A stretch of 46,473 nt of DNA from Deltaproteobacteria bacterium. GTDB lineage: Bacteria > Myxococcota > B64-G9. The translations under genes and the position numbers were made by a program. A model generated the notes under the pieces. The model was not told the origin of the DNA and searched no databases. It was given only the letters and a program-made list of their open reading frames with translations. This document shows positions 15,951 to 24,792 of the stretch, piece by piece (position 1 is the stretch's first letter; each line of letters begins with the position of its first letter). The stretch spans positions 1 through 46,473 of the forward strand of contig JAFDKH010000017.1 in the NCBI GenBank assembly GCA_019307065.1, written 5' to 3'.

Positions 15951-17843
15951 ATGGTTGATTTCAAAGACAGACCGCCAAATGATCTTCGTGGTTATCTAGA
16001 GTTTCACCGCCGCAGTATCGAACAGCGTGAAGACTATTGGCGCCAGCAGGCCGAAAGACTTGTGTGGACGGAAAAATTCTCCTCTGTTTGCGGCGAAGAT
16101 TTTTCGCTACCTGCGCTGAACTGGTTCAAAGACGGCAGACTCAATGCATGTTTCAATGCTCTGGATGTTCAACTGGAAAAAGGTGCCGGTGATAAATTAG
16201 CCCTGGTGTATTTCGACGATGAAGGCAAACAGCATTTGTATTCCTACCGGCAACTACACGACCGGGTGCAGCGTTTGGCCGCGGCTTTATTTTCACGAGG
16301 TATGGACGCGGGAAAACGGGTGGTGCTTTATTTACCGGACAGTCCCCAGGCGTTGTTTTTTATGCTGGCCAGCGCGCGGCTGGGATTGACTTACGTGCCG
16401 ATTCCCGCCAGGTTTTCGGCCGAAAAAGTGGCGTCTATTGTGGAGCACTGTAATGCCTCGATGCTGATTGTCGCGAAATCTACCGCCCGTCAGGATTATA
16501 ACAAACGCGTCAATGAACTGATCGAAATGAGCAGCGGGCCGGCCCTGGTGGTTGTTGGAGACGACCATCCCAAGGACGCAATCGCATACTCAAGCCTTAT
16601 GGCAGGTGAATCATCAGAAAATGAATCGCGGCCACCGGTAGCAGTTGGGGCCGAGCATCCGCTTTTTATTCAATATGCCAATTCAGCCACCGGGATCCCT
16701 CGTGGATCGATCATGACCAGCGCAGGGTTCTTGGTCCAGGCAGCTACTGCGCACGATTACTTGTTTGCTCCCAGATCTTCTTCGCGCGAGCCGGATAAGC
16801 TCTATTGCGCCGTCGAGCTGGCCTCGGCCGCCGGCCAGTGTCATGGAGTCTGGGGGCCTTTGCTCAACGGAGGCTGCCTGGTGATTGCAGCCACCGGCAA
16901 AGTGGGTGTCAGCCGGAGAATAAACCGGGTGCTCGATCAGTGCTCACCCGTAGCCGCCTTGAGTACTCCTGACAGATTAAAAGAATGGATTAGCCAACTC
17001 GAGAAACAACCACTGCAGACAGACAAACGCTTTAGCCTGATAGCTGCTTGTCGGGATATTTTGACTCCCCGCCTGTGCAACCAGGCCGACAAAGTTCTTA
17101 CCGAACAGGATCAACGCGTAATCAATTTATGGATTCAGAGCGAAACCGGGGCGGCTTTGATATGTACATTCCCGGGTAAGCAATTGAACCGCCCCGGCGC
17201 TTTGGGGCTGCCTTTTCCGGGAGTTCTTCCCCGGGTATGTGACGAACGCGGCAAACGGCGGGGGCCGAATCAGGGCGGTTTACTGATGTTCGCCGAATCC
17301 TGGCCGGCTATGTTGCGCGGGATTTGGGGACAATCTGAACGGTTTCGAGAACTATATTTCGGTCGGATTCCGGGGAATTTCAGTACAGGTGACGCCGTCA
17401 GGGTGGATGCCAGCGGATACTACTGGTTCATGGGACGCCGCGACGATGTAATCAAGGTAAGAGGATTTTCATTGAGGACAGCAGAGGTCGAAGCGGTTCT
17501 GCAGTCACATTCCAAAGTGACTCAGGCCGTCGCTGTTGGAATCAGGGTAGATGAAAACGACCAACTGGTTGCTTTTGTCGTTTTGTCCGCGAGTCTGGAG
17601 CAGAAAGTCGGCGAGGAAACCCTGGAGGAGGAGCTCTCAGAATCAATCGAAGCGAGGATCGGAGACTTTGCCATTCCTCGGCGATTTGTTTTTGTTGGGC
17701 AGCTGCCGCGGACAGCCTCGGGCAAGGTTACCCGGCGAGTCTTGAGACGTATTGCCGCCGGCGAGTTGGCCAGAAATGAAGACTTGATACATGTTGCCAA
17801 TCGCGGATCAATTGATGAGCTGATTCAGAAAATACAGGGTTGA
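15951..17843 (+). CDS. Acyl-CoA synthetase-like protein (ACS/PrpE type) with degenerate P-loop
   Basis: The 630 residues follow the layout of acetyl/propionyl-CoA synthetase: an N-terminal ACS-N-like helical segment (about 10-60), a large adenylation domain, and a C-terminal lid. Lid motifs are good: STGDAVRVDASGYYWFMGRRDDVIKVRGF and the catalytic lysine K592 in PRTASGK, the residue that Pat/CobB-type systems acylate and deacylate. The ATP-binding loop, normally YTSGTTGKPKG, is YANSATGIPRGS, losing the Thr/Gly run and the lysine. The aromatic A5 motif is LWIQSETG instead of WWQTETG. Either the substrate or chemistry has shifted, or the protein is a weak adenylator. Four bases separate it from the kinase-transferase gene. 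CAGGAG precedes ATG 15951, and a possible -10 TATAAA lies at 15916-15921 with no clear -35. Confidence 0.85.
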   Translation: MVDFKDRPPNDLRGYLEFHRRSIEQREDYWRQQAERLVWTEKFSSVCGEDFSLPALNWFKDGRLNACFNALDVQLEKGAGDKLALVYFDDEGKQHLYSYRQLHDRVQRLAAALFSRGMDAGKRVVLYLPDSPQALFFMLASARLGLTYVPIPARFSAEKVASIVEHCNASMLIVAKSTARQDYNKRVNELIEMSSGPALVVVGDDHPKDAIAYSSLMAGESSENESRPPVAVGAEHPLFIQYANSATGIPRGSIMTSAGFLVQAATAHDYLFAPRSSSREPDKLYCAVELASAAGQCHGVWGPLLNGGCLVIAATGKVGVSRRINRVLDQCSPVAALSTPDRLKEWISQLEKQPLQTDKRFSLIAACRDILTPRLCNQADKVLTEQDQRVINLWIQSETGAALICTFPGKQLNRPGALGLPFPGVLPRVCDERGKRRGPNQGGLLMFAESWPAMLRGIWGQSERFRELYFGRIPGNFSTGDAVRVDASGYYWFMGRRDDVIKVRGFSLRTAEVEAVLQSHSKVTQAVAVGIRVDENDQLVAFVVLSASLEQKVGEETLEEELSESIEARIGDFAIPRRFVFVGQLPRTASGKVTRRVLRRIAAGELARNEDLIHVANRGSIDELIQKIQG

Positions 17844-17847
17844 TGGC

Positions 17848-20295
17848 ATGAGCGTGCGCAAAGACATTATCGAGGCGGTTTCTGAAATAGCCAGATCGCA
17901 AGTAAGCCTGACTGCTTTTATGAGTCAGCTGAAGAATGCCGGTACAACCTGGCTGCGTGATTTGTCAAAGCGAGCAGTTGGCGCAGATGAAGCAATAGTT
18001 GATGAAACCCTGGTAGAAATCGCGGCGATTATTTCAACATTGTTGCCCCAGGCGGGTTCTCCACAAGTTAATTCCGTTTTGGGAAAAGCGCTTAGCTTGT
18101 TGATTGGACTTGAGCGCCGGGTCGACGGCTCAAAGAGGCTGATTAAAAGACTGGTCGGTACGCAATTGGCTGAGATAGCCGAGGAAGATCAGAGACAAAT
18201 TCTGGTGATAAACCCAGGAGTCAGCTCAACAAAGATCACTTGGCTAGAAGGCCTCAGCAGACAGGCTCAAGCGCGAGTGCATAATTCACCAGATGTTCCC
18301 GACACTGTCGAGCAGCGCTTTGCGGCGGTCCTCGAGCGCCTGGCCGAATGGGGGGTCGAGCTCAAGAAGATTCAGGGTGTTACTTGTCGCAGCGGGTTCG
18401 TGAAACCGGTTGCATCGGGCTCCTACCGGGTTGTTCCTCAGATGCTGCAGGACTTGAGAAAACCACGCGGTCATCCGGCGGATGACATGAGCATCCCCCT
18501 GGGCATGAAACTCGCCCAAGCTTCTGGCGGAGAAGATACTGTCCTGTTGGTAACCACCGATCCGCTTTCTTGCGATGAAGTCGAGCCGGTCGAGCGCTTG
18601 ACCGGGCACGTCAAGATCCGGCGGGACGGCGGGGCCGGCCATTTTCTGAACCACAAGGCGTCCAACCGGATTTTGGCGTCCTGCTTGGGCCGCCGGCCGG
18701 AAGATCTGGACCTGATCAGCGCCCATTTGGGAAGCGCCGGATCCCTGGCGCGTCATCACAACGGGAAAGTCGCAGCCCTGCTGGACACATTCTCGGGGAT
18801 TCCTTCTACCAACCACAGCGGGACAATGGATGCGCGACCCTTACTGGACGCCTTGCTGGGCGATGAGTTCAACGTCAAGGAATTCTCCGAAGCGGTTTAC
18901 GCAAAAGGAGGACTACTCTCACTCGCCGGGACCAATGACTTCAGGGCCTTGATAAGTTTTCGGCGCCAGGGTGCCAACGCAGCGCAATCTCGCAAGATAG
19001 AAATATTGCTGAATTTCTTTGCTCGCCGGATCGCTTCAGCATTTCTTCAGTTGAGCGCGGACGGATTGCCGGTCGATCTGCTGGCCATTTCGGGAGGTTT
19101 GACGAAAGTAACCGAGTTGGCCGGGCGAGTGGAGGCTAATCTAGCAGATCGCTATCCATTAGTCTGGCTGGGCGGAACACTGGTCGATGATGCTCTGGCC
19201 GCCGGACTGATTAGATGTTTCTATCAGCCGGAAGAGATCAAGGACTACGTTCAGGAAAGCGATGCTCAGGCAGAAAAACAACTGGCAGAGAGACGGCTGC
19301 TCGACACAGTTGTCTTTGAGCGTGAAGTCCTCTTTAAGAAAAGTGGTTCGCCGATTGTATCGGCTAATGAATTGATTGACGCTGCCCGAATAGCGGTTCA
19401 CCAGGATCGGCCCCCGGATATTGCAGTTGTCGGGGCTGATAATGAAGAGTCCCTTTTGGCATCGAAGCGGGCCAACGAGGAGGGTCGTTATCGCATTGCG
19501 CGCTTCAGCCTGGTCGGAGATTCGGCCGCTATTAATGAGATTGCCTACGAGCTCGATCTGGTGATCGACGACGACAACTACACAATTGTCGACACGGATG
19601 AGCCTGTTGTCGAGGCCGTTCATTTGCTCGAATCCGGACAAGCTCAAATTTTGATGAAGGGTAGTGTAAAAACCGACAAGCTGCTGAAGGGAACGTTTCG
19701 CTACTTGAGAGACTCCGGGCGTCTGAAAGAAGACGAGCTCTTGTCACACGTAGTAGCCATGGATTTACCACGCATGAACAAGCTCTTGATGATTACCGAC
19801 GCAGCCGTGAACCCGTACCCCGACGAGGCCAAGAAGGTTAAAATAATAGAAAACGCCTTGAAGGTCGCCAAATGCTTGAATATCCGGATACCAAAAGTCG
19901 CGGTGATTTCGGCGACCGAAAGCGTGAACGTCGGTATTGAGAGTTCTGTCGAAGCCGAAAGAATTGCGGCCTATTTCGAGGAGCGAAAGGACTGTATCGT
20001 CGAAGGTCCCCTGTCTTTTGATGTCGCCACAAATCAGGAGATTGCCGAAGAAAAACACTATCCCGGAAGAATCCAGGGAACGGCCGATATTTTGGTGATG
20101 CCTGATATCGACTCGGCCAATGTTCTTTACAAGACATTGACCACTCAGTCCGGTGCCACGGCGGCCGGGGTGATTCTTTGCGGCGATATGCCGATGGTGC
20201 TCAATTCACGCGGAGATTCAGCCCGAACAAAATTTGCTTCAATAGCTTTGGCGGTAAAAATCTATTTTGACCTGCAAAAAAAGAAAGCTCCTTAA
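17848..20295 (+). CDS. Fused butyrate/acetate kinase-like and phosphate acyltransferase (Buk-Ptb) protein
   Basis: This 815-residue protein has three parts. Residues 1-110 are a helical region of unknown role. Residues about 117-470 are a butyrate-kinase-like ASKHA domain (VINPGVSSTKI at 120-130, SAHLGSAGSLARHHNGKV, ISGGL). Residues about 505-810 are a phosphate butyryl/acetyltransferase domain (LMKGSVKTDKLLKG, LSHVVAMDLP, MITDAAVNPYPD, KVAVISATESVN, SRGDSARTKFASIALA). In typical bacteria ptb and buk are separate genes making acyl-CoA to acyl-phosphate to acid plus ATP. The kinase half departs from family consensus: GRGG becomes CRSG, AHLGGGIS becomes AHLGSAGS, and ERSGGLP becomes TNHSGTMD. 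Kinase activity or specificity may therefore differ, while the transferase half looks intact. Four bases lie between the synthetase-like gene and this one, and two bases between it and the sirtuin. Confidence 0.88.
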   Translation: MSVRKDIIEAVSEIARSQVSLTAFMSQLKNAGTTWLRDLSKRAVGADEAIVDETLVEIAAIISTLLPQAGSPQVNSVLGKALSLLIGLERRVDGSKRLIKRLVGTQLAEIAEEDQRQILVINPGVSSTKITWLEGLSRQAQARVHNSPDVPDTVEQRFAAVLERLAEWGVELKKIQGVTCRSGFVKPVASGSYRVVPQMLQDLRKPRGHPADDMSIPLGMKLAQASGGEDTVLLVTTDPLSCDEVEPVERLTGHVKIRRDGGAGHFLNHKASNRILASCLGRRPEDLDLISAHLGSAGSLARHHNGKVAALLDTFSGIPSTNHSGTMDARPLLDALLGDEFNVKEFSEAVYAKGGLLSLAGTNDFRALISFRRQGANAAQSRKIEILLNFFARRIASAFLQLSADGLPVDLLAISGGLTKVTELAGRVEANLADRYPLVWLGGTLVDDALAAGLIRCFYQPEEIKDYVQESDAQAEKQLAERRLLDTVVFEREVLFKKSGSPIVSANELIDAARIAVHQDRPPDIAVVGADNEESLLASKRANEEGRYRIARFSLVGDSAAINEIAYELDLVIDDDNYTIVDTDEPVVEAVHLLESGQAQILMKGSVKTDKLLKGTFRYLRDSGRLKEDELLSHVVAMDLPRMNKLLMITDAAVNPYPDEAKKVKIIENALKVAKCLNIRIPKVAVISATESVNVGIESSVEAERIAAYFEERKDCIVEGPLSFDVATNQEIAEEKHYPGRIQGTADILVMPDIDSANVLYKTLTTQSGATAAGVILCGDMPMVLNSRGDSARTKFASIALAVKIYFDLQKKKAP

Positions 20296-20297
20296 TT

Positions 20298-21071
20298 ATG
20301 GCAGTTCAAGAAGCTGACTCATGCTTAGTAGAATTACTCAAGAAGGGCCGCCGGATACTGGTTTTTACCGGGGCCGGTATCTCCACTGGCAGCGGTATAC
20401 CCGATTATCGTGGGCCCAAAGGTGTCTGGAAACAGCGCAAACCTGTTTACTACCAGGATTTCATGAGTTCCGAAGAGGCCCGGCGGGAATACTGGGATTT
20501 CCAACTCGAGGGTTGGGACGGTTTTAGGGACGCCAAACCCAACGCCGCGCACCTGGCCTGTGTAGATCTAGAAAAGAACTCAAAGCTGGGCATGCTGGTC
20601 ACCCAGAATATTGATGGTCTGCATTCTCTGGCGGGCATAACTCCCGAGAGCCTGGTGGAGGTGCACGGGACAAACCGGCAGGTCGAGTGTCAAACTTGTC
20701 ACCAACGCAGTGATCCCGAGACTCACTTCGAATATTTTCGCAAGTACAATAAGTCTCCCAGGTGTGAATGCGGAGGTTTGCAAAAACCTGCCACAATCAG
20801 CTTTGGCCAGCAGTTGAGAGAAGAGGATTTGGCCAGAGCATCAGACGCTGCGGCCAGGGCAGATTTGGTTGTCTCGCTTGGCTCGACACTGTCGGTATAT
20901 CCAGCAGCTGCGATTCCATTGGCTGCAGCCGAACGTGGCGTAGCCTATGTCATTATCAATCAGGGCCCTACCGAACATGACAGTCATCGAGCTGTCAAGC
21001 TTCGGCTGGAAGGGGACGTAGTTTCTATTTTTCCACCCGCAGTTGAGGCGGCCTGCCTAGAGGACGCATGA
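20298..21071 (+). CDS. cobB: NAD+-dependent protein deacylase (sirtuin, CobB/Sir2 family)
   Basis: The 257-residue single-domain sirtuin has GAGIS at 25-29, IPDYRGP, TQNIDGLH at 102-109, the catalytic His123 in EVHG, a four-Cys zinc site (Cys131, 134, 156, 158), and the NAD-binding SLGSTLSVYPAA and NQGPTEHD segments. Sirtuins remove acetyl or longer acyl groups from lysine and make O-acyl-ADP-ribose and nicotinamide. A classic bacterial target is the lid lysine of acyl-CoA synthetases. The gene sits two bases after Buk-Ptb and one gene after the synthetase-like protein, whose K592 is a candidate target. Which acyl group is preferred cannot be read from the sequence. The stop overlaps the next start (ATGA). 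Confidence 0.93.
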   Translation: MAVQEADSCLVELLKKGRRILVFTGAGISTGSGIPDYRGPKGVWKQRKPVYYQDFMSSEEARREYWDFQLEGWDGFRDAKPNAAHLACVDLEKNSKLGMLVTQNIDGLHSLAGITPESLVEVHGTNRQVECQTCHQRSDPETHFEYFRKYNKSPRCECGGLQKPATISFGQQLREEDLARASDAAARADLVVSLGSTLSVYPAAAIPLAAAERGVAYVIINQGPTEHDSHRAVKLRLEGDVVSIFPPAVEAACLEDA

Positions 21072-22417
21072 TGAAAGTTGCCGATGCAATAAAAAAAACC
21101 CATGCCTGGCTAACTGAACATTCTGACCAAACAAAAAACATTCTCGACGACATCTATCGGCGACAGACCGAGTTGGATATCAGGTACTCCAATCGCACAA
21201 TTCCTACGTTTCTGCGGCCATGTTTTATCTCGAATGCGCAGCGTCAAGAGATATGTAACTCGTCACAAATTTTACTAGGATGCGCCGAGCGGTTCATCGA
21301 ACACTACGTTAAGGATGAAGCGGCCCGGGCAGCGATTGGTTTGACAAGACAAGAGGAAAAGTTCGCACTGATGGATTCCGGGCTGCAGCGTAATGTTGTG
21401 GTTGCCCGGCCTGACTCGTTTATGTTTGGCGATACGCTGAAATATCTCGAGTTCAATTCTGACAGCCCGGCCGGGGTCGCCTGGACGGACTTGCACGAGC
21501 AAGTCTTTCTCGAGCTGCCGCACATGCGTGAGCTTTCCCGCGAACAACCGCTCGGCACATCCAGTTGTCAGCAGTTGATGATGGAAGCCTTTTTGGCAGC
21601 CTACAAAGAGTCGGGTCTTTCCGCACAGCCAGCCCTTGCGATTATTGACTGGCGGGAGGTGGCCACCGGCCGAGAGTTCTATGTAATTAGGGATTATTAC
21701 AAGCGGCACGGGATTGAAGCCGTTGTTGCCGATCCACGCGAGATGGAGCTCCGCGGAACGACCCTTTACGCGGCCGGTACCCCGGTCAGTATGGTTTACC
21801 GGCGCGTAATAATCCAAGAGTTGTTAGAGAAAAAAGACGAAAAAGGAATTAGCGATTTTCTCAAGGCTTACCAGCAAAAACTGGTCTGTGTGGTTAATCC
21901 GTTTAGTGCAAAAATATCGGGCAGCAAGGCTTTCATGGCCGTCCTGTCAGACCCGCAATACGAGAAATATTTCAACAACCAGCAAAACGAGATCAAACGC
22001 ACCTACATACCCTGGACTCGCGTTTTGAAAGAGTCCCAAGCCGAGTACCGGGATCGCCAGACTGAATTGTTCGAGATTGTCCGGACCGAAAGAGAAAGAA
22101 TGGTAATTAAGCCGACGAACGGCTATGGCGGAAAGGGCGTTGTTATTGGAAGAGAGACCAACCAGAGTGAGTGGGACTCTATGATAGAACAAGCAGCCAA
22201 TAAACCCGGAGCTATGACGGCTCAAGAATATGTGCAGATTCCCGAAGAAGAATTTCCTTTCTTGGAACCGGAATTTCATTTTGAAAAACTGAAAGTTAAC
22301 CTGAACCCCTACTTGTTTGGCGGCAAATATGCCGGCTCGTTTGTACGCTTGTCGAAAAGCTCGATTATCAACGTCACCCTGGGCGGCGGAATGGTCCCGA
22401 TTTTTGTGCTTGGCTAG
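21068..22417 (+). CDS. ATP-grasp family protein (circularly permuted / glutathionylspermidine-synthase-like)
   Basis: The 449-residue protein has an N-terminal helical part, a middle stretch with LEFNSDSPAGVAW that resembles the CP-ATP-grasp/glutathionylspermidine synthase substrate region, and a C-terminal ATP-grasp module. In that module, VIKPTNGYGGKGVVIG (about 345-360) is the phosphate-binding loop and AQEYVQIPEEEFP a later strand. The protein ends in a Gly-rich motif, INVTLGGGMVPIFVLG. ATP-grasp ligases activate a carboxylate as acyl-phosphate and join it to an amine or thiol. No substrate can be named. It overlaps the sirtuin by ATGA and precedes a HExxxH protein by six bases, so a ligase and hydrolase pair is plausible. 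Confidence 0.82.
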   Translation: MMKVADAIKKTHAWLTEHSDQTKNILDDIYRRQTELDIRYSNRTIPTFLRPCFISNAQRQEICNSSQILLGCAERFIEHYVKDEAARAAIGLTRQEEKFALMDSGLQRNVVVARPDSFMFGDTLKYLEFNSDSPAGVAWTDLHEQVFLELPHMRELSREQPLGTSSCQQLMMEAFLAAYKESGLSAQPALAIIDWREVATGREFYVIRDYYKRHGIEAVVADPREMELRGTTLYAAGTPVSMVYRRVIIQELLEKKDEKGISDFLKAYQQKLVCVVNPFSAKISGSKAFMAVLSDPQYEKYFNNQQNEIKRTYIPWTRVLKESQAEYRDRQTELFEIVRTERERMVIKPTNGYGGKGVVIGRETNQSEWDSMIEQAANKPGAMTAQEYVQIPEEEFPFLEPEFHFEKLKVNLNPYLFGGKYAGSFVRLSKSSIINVTLGGGMVPIFVLG

Positions 22418-22423
22418 CAATAT

Positions 22424-23602
22424 ATGAACGAGGCGATCCAATTCCAGCTGGTCGAGATTGCCGATGAAATTCGGCTTTTTTTCCATATTAATCCGATTAA
22501 CGAAAAAGAACAGCGTGAGAAATTTTTATCCAGACGCGCTACGGGGGCGTTGCCCAAAGAACGTGAGCCGACTTTTGTCTATCCGGAGCCTGCTTTTTCC
22601 GCGCATGGCTTACTGGACAGGCTCCAGGCGCTTGATCTTGAAAGTACAAGTGACCAACGAATTGCTCTCCTGTTGACCGATAAGCAAGAAGAGCTGGCGA
22701 ACTTGATTAGACTTGTCCGCGCCAGAGGTACACCAGATTTCAAACATCTTTCGCTAAGACTGTTTGGCAAACCGCCGCCGGAGACGGTTGCCATAGCAGG
22801 GACCCTTTTGGCTACATCCTGCGCACCAGAAAAGCGCGAACAAGATTCAAAAATCTTGCGGGACTTGCTCAATTCACACCTGGATTGGTACCGTTCCAAG
22901 TACTCCGATTTCGAATGTGAGGTTGTCCTGGAGCCCAACATGAGTTCCAACATGTATGTCAACAAGAACCGCATTCATGTAAAACTCGGGGCCCGGGTTT
23001 CTGAAGCTGCTGCGCAATGTGATAAGCACCACGAAATCGATGCCCACATTCTGACCTATCTCAACGGACTGCGACAGCCGCTGTGTATTTTCAGGATTGG
23101 GCTTGCCGGGTCGGCAGCCTTTCAGGAAAGCCTGGGTATATTTACCGAGTTGGCCTGTGGGGTGTTCTATCCCGGCAGGCAAACAACGCTAGCCGCCCGG
23201 ATCGTGGCAGTTGCCGACATGCTGGACGGGATGAGTTTTAGCGATGTATTTGAGCGGCTGGCAGAACAATACCGCCTTGATGCGGATGACGCCTACACTG
23301 TTTGTCAACGCGTTTTCCGGGGAGGCGGGTTTTCGAAAGACTGGATTTATGTTGCCGATCTTTGGGATATCTTTGTTCACTGGGCAACCGGTAAAGACAT
23401 GTCACTATTACTGCTTGGCAAAGTCAACCTGCGAAATCTGGATCTAGTTGCCGAATTGCTCGATGAACAACTGATCGAGCCGGCCTATTATAAGCCAGCC
23501 TATCTAGAGAGAATTGAGCAAAAGAGAACCAGCCAACCGGTGCAGAACCTGCTAAATGCAGACAAACCAGATTTGACCGGCCTGCTTTCGCTGACGCTTT
23601 AG
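22424..23602 (+). CDS. DUF1704/QEGLA-type putative zinc carboxypeptidase (MATCAP-like HExxxH)
   Basis: The 392-residue protein matches the bacterial DUF1704 family (flavohemoglobin-expression-modulating QEGLA proteins): KHHEIDAHILTYLNGLRQP followed by FRIGLAGSAAFQESLGIFTE. His203, Glu204 and His208 form a HExxxH motif, and Glu235 (in QESLG, where most relatives read QEGLA) or Glu242 may be the third zinc ligand. The eukaryotic members of this superfamily, MATCAPs, are tubulin tyrosine carboxypeptidases, so a peptidase role is reasonable for this bacterial copy but unproven. The N-terminal ~100 residues are a helical lead-in. It is the last gene of the operon; the convergent oadB stop is five bases away, leaving no room for a separate terminator. 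Confidence 0.83.
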   Translation: MNEAIQFQLVEIADEIRLFFHINPINEKEQREKFLSRRATGALPKEREPTFVYPEPAFSAHGLLDRLQALDLESTSDQRIALLLTDKQEELANLIRLVRARGTPDFKHLSLRLFGKPPPETVAIAGTLLATSCAPEKREQDSKILRDLLNSHLDWYRSKYSDFECEVVLEPNMSSNMYVNKNRIHVKLGARVSEAAAQCDKHHEIDAHILTYLNGLRQPLCIFRIGLAGSAAFQESLGIFTELACGVFYPGRQTTLAARIVAVADMLDGMSFSDVFERLAEQYRLDADDAYTVCQRVFRGGGFSKDWIYVADLWDIFVHWATGKDMSLLLLGKVNLRNLDLVAELLDEQLIEPAYYKPAYLERIEQKRTSQPVQNLLNADKPDLTGLLSLTL

Positions 23603-23607
23603 TTTTT

Positions 23608-24768
23608 CTAGCCCAGCAGCGACCAGAGAATCCCGGCGGCCATGGCCGAGCCGATTACACCGGCCACATTTGGTCCCATGGCGTGCATCAATAAGTGGTT
23701 TTGGTGATCTTCCTGCTGGCCTACCATTTGGGCCACCCGGGCTGAATCGGGCACGGCCGAAACTCCGGCGGCGCCGATTAGAGGATTGATCTTGTCCTTG
23801 GAAAACAGGTTCATGATCTTGGCGAAGATGACCCCGGCCGCGGTTGCCACCGCGAATGATAATGCCCCGAGACCGAAGATCATTAATGAACGCGGGGTTA
23901 AAAAGGTTTCGGCCGAGGCACTACAACCAACCGAGAGGCCGACCAAGATGGTAACGATATCCACAAAAGAAGTCCTGGCGGTATGGGCCAGACGGTCGGT
24001 AACGCCGCATTCTTTGAGCAGGTTGCCTCCGAAGAAACAACCGGTCAAGATGGCCGAGCCCGGCGCGACCGTGGTGCAAATTAGAAAGCCCCCGATCGGA
24101 AACATGATTTTTTCAAGTTTTGAAACTGGAGGAGGGGCTTTCATTCGAATCAGCCGCTCTTTTCGAGTAGTCAGCAATTTCATGATCGGCGGCTGGATCA
24201 CCGGTACGAGGGCCATATAAGAATAGGCCGCGATGGCAATTGGAGCCAGGAGTTCGGGCGCCAAAATTGATGAAAGGAAAATGGCAGTTGGGCCATCGGC
24301 CCCGCCGATAATCCCGATAGCACCGGCTTCATGGGGCAAGAACCCAAGAGCCAGGGCGCCAATGTAAGTTGAGAATACACCAACTTGAGCAGCTGCACCC
24401 AGAAAAACCAATTTGGGTCTGGAAAGCAAATAGGAAAAATCGGTCATGGCTCCGACGCCAAGGAAAATCAAAGCCGGGTATATCCCGGTCTTGACGCCGA
24501 AATAAAGGTAGTACATCACGCTGAACTGGCCGGAGCCCTCGGCAATTTCGCGGTCGATCAACATGAAGAAGATCTGCTTACCCCCGATAGTTATCGGTGC
24601 CACGTTGCCAAGCAGGATGCCGATCCCGATAGGTACGAGTAACAGCGGTTCGTAATGTTTTTTTATCGCCAAGTAGATAAAGATAATACCTATGGCGTCC
24701 ATGAGCAGGTTGCCCCAACTCAAGTTGAGAATGGCGGTGAATTGGAGAAACTGTGAAATTTGATCCAT
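23608..24768 (-). CDS. oadB: Na+-translocating decarboxylase beta subunit (OadB/GcdB/MmdB type)
   Basis: The 386-residue protein is polytopic with about nine to eleven helices. Signature blocks of the beta subunit are present: GNVAP, the half-helix region EAGAIGIIGGADGPTAIFLSS with the Na+-related Asp, YSYMALVPVIQPPIMKLLTTRKER, and the C-terminal SAVPDSARVAQ...HLLMHAMGPNVAGVIGSAMAAGIL. This subunit couples decarboxylation of carboxybiotin to export of two Na+ ions. The substrate (oxaloacetate, methylmalonyl-CoA, glutaconyl-CoA or malonate) is set by the alpha subunit, which is absent here. It lies 24 bases after the gamma-type gene on the same strand. The neighbouring benzoyl-CoA-pathway gene makes glutaconyl-CoA a sensible guess, marked as inference. 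Confidence 0.92.
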   Translation of the reverse strand: MDQISQFLQFTAILNLSWGNLLMDAIGIIFIYLAIKKHYEPLLLVPIGIGILLGNVAPITIGGKQIFFMLIDREIAEGSGQFSVMYYLYFGVKTGIYPALIFLGVGAMTDFSYLLSRPKLVFLGAAAQVGVFSTYIGALALGFLPHEAGAIGIIGGADGPTAIFLSSILAPELLAPIAIAAYSYMALVPVIQPPIMKLLTTRKERLIRMKAPPPVSKLEKIMFPIGGFLICTTVAPGSAILTGCFFGGNLLKECGVTDRLAHTARTSFVDIVTILVGLSVGCSASAETFLTPRSLMIFGLGALSFAVATAAGVIFAKIMNLFSKDKINPLIGAAGVSAVPDSARVAQMVGQQEDHQNHLLMHAMGPNVAGVIGSAMAAGILWSLLG

Positions 24769-24792
24769 TCGTCCGATCCAGTCGCTAAGGCC

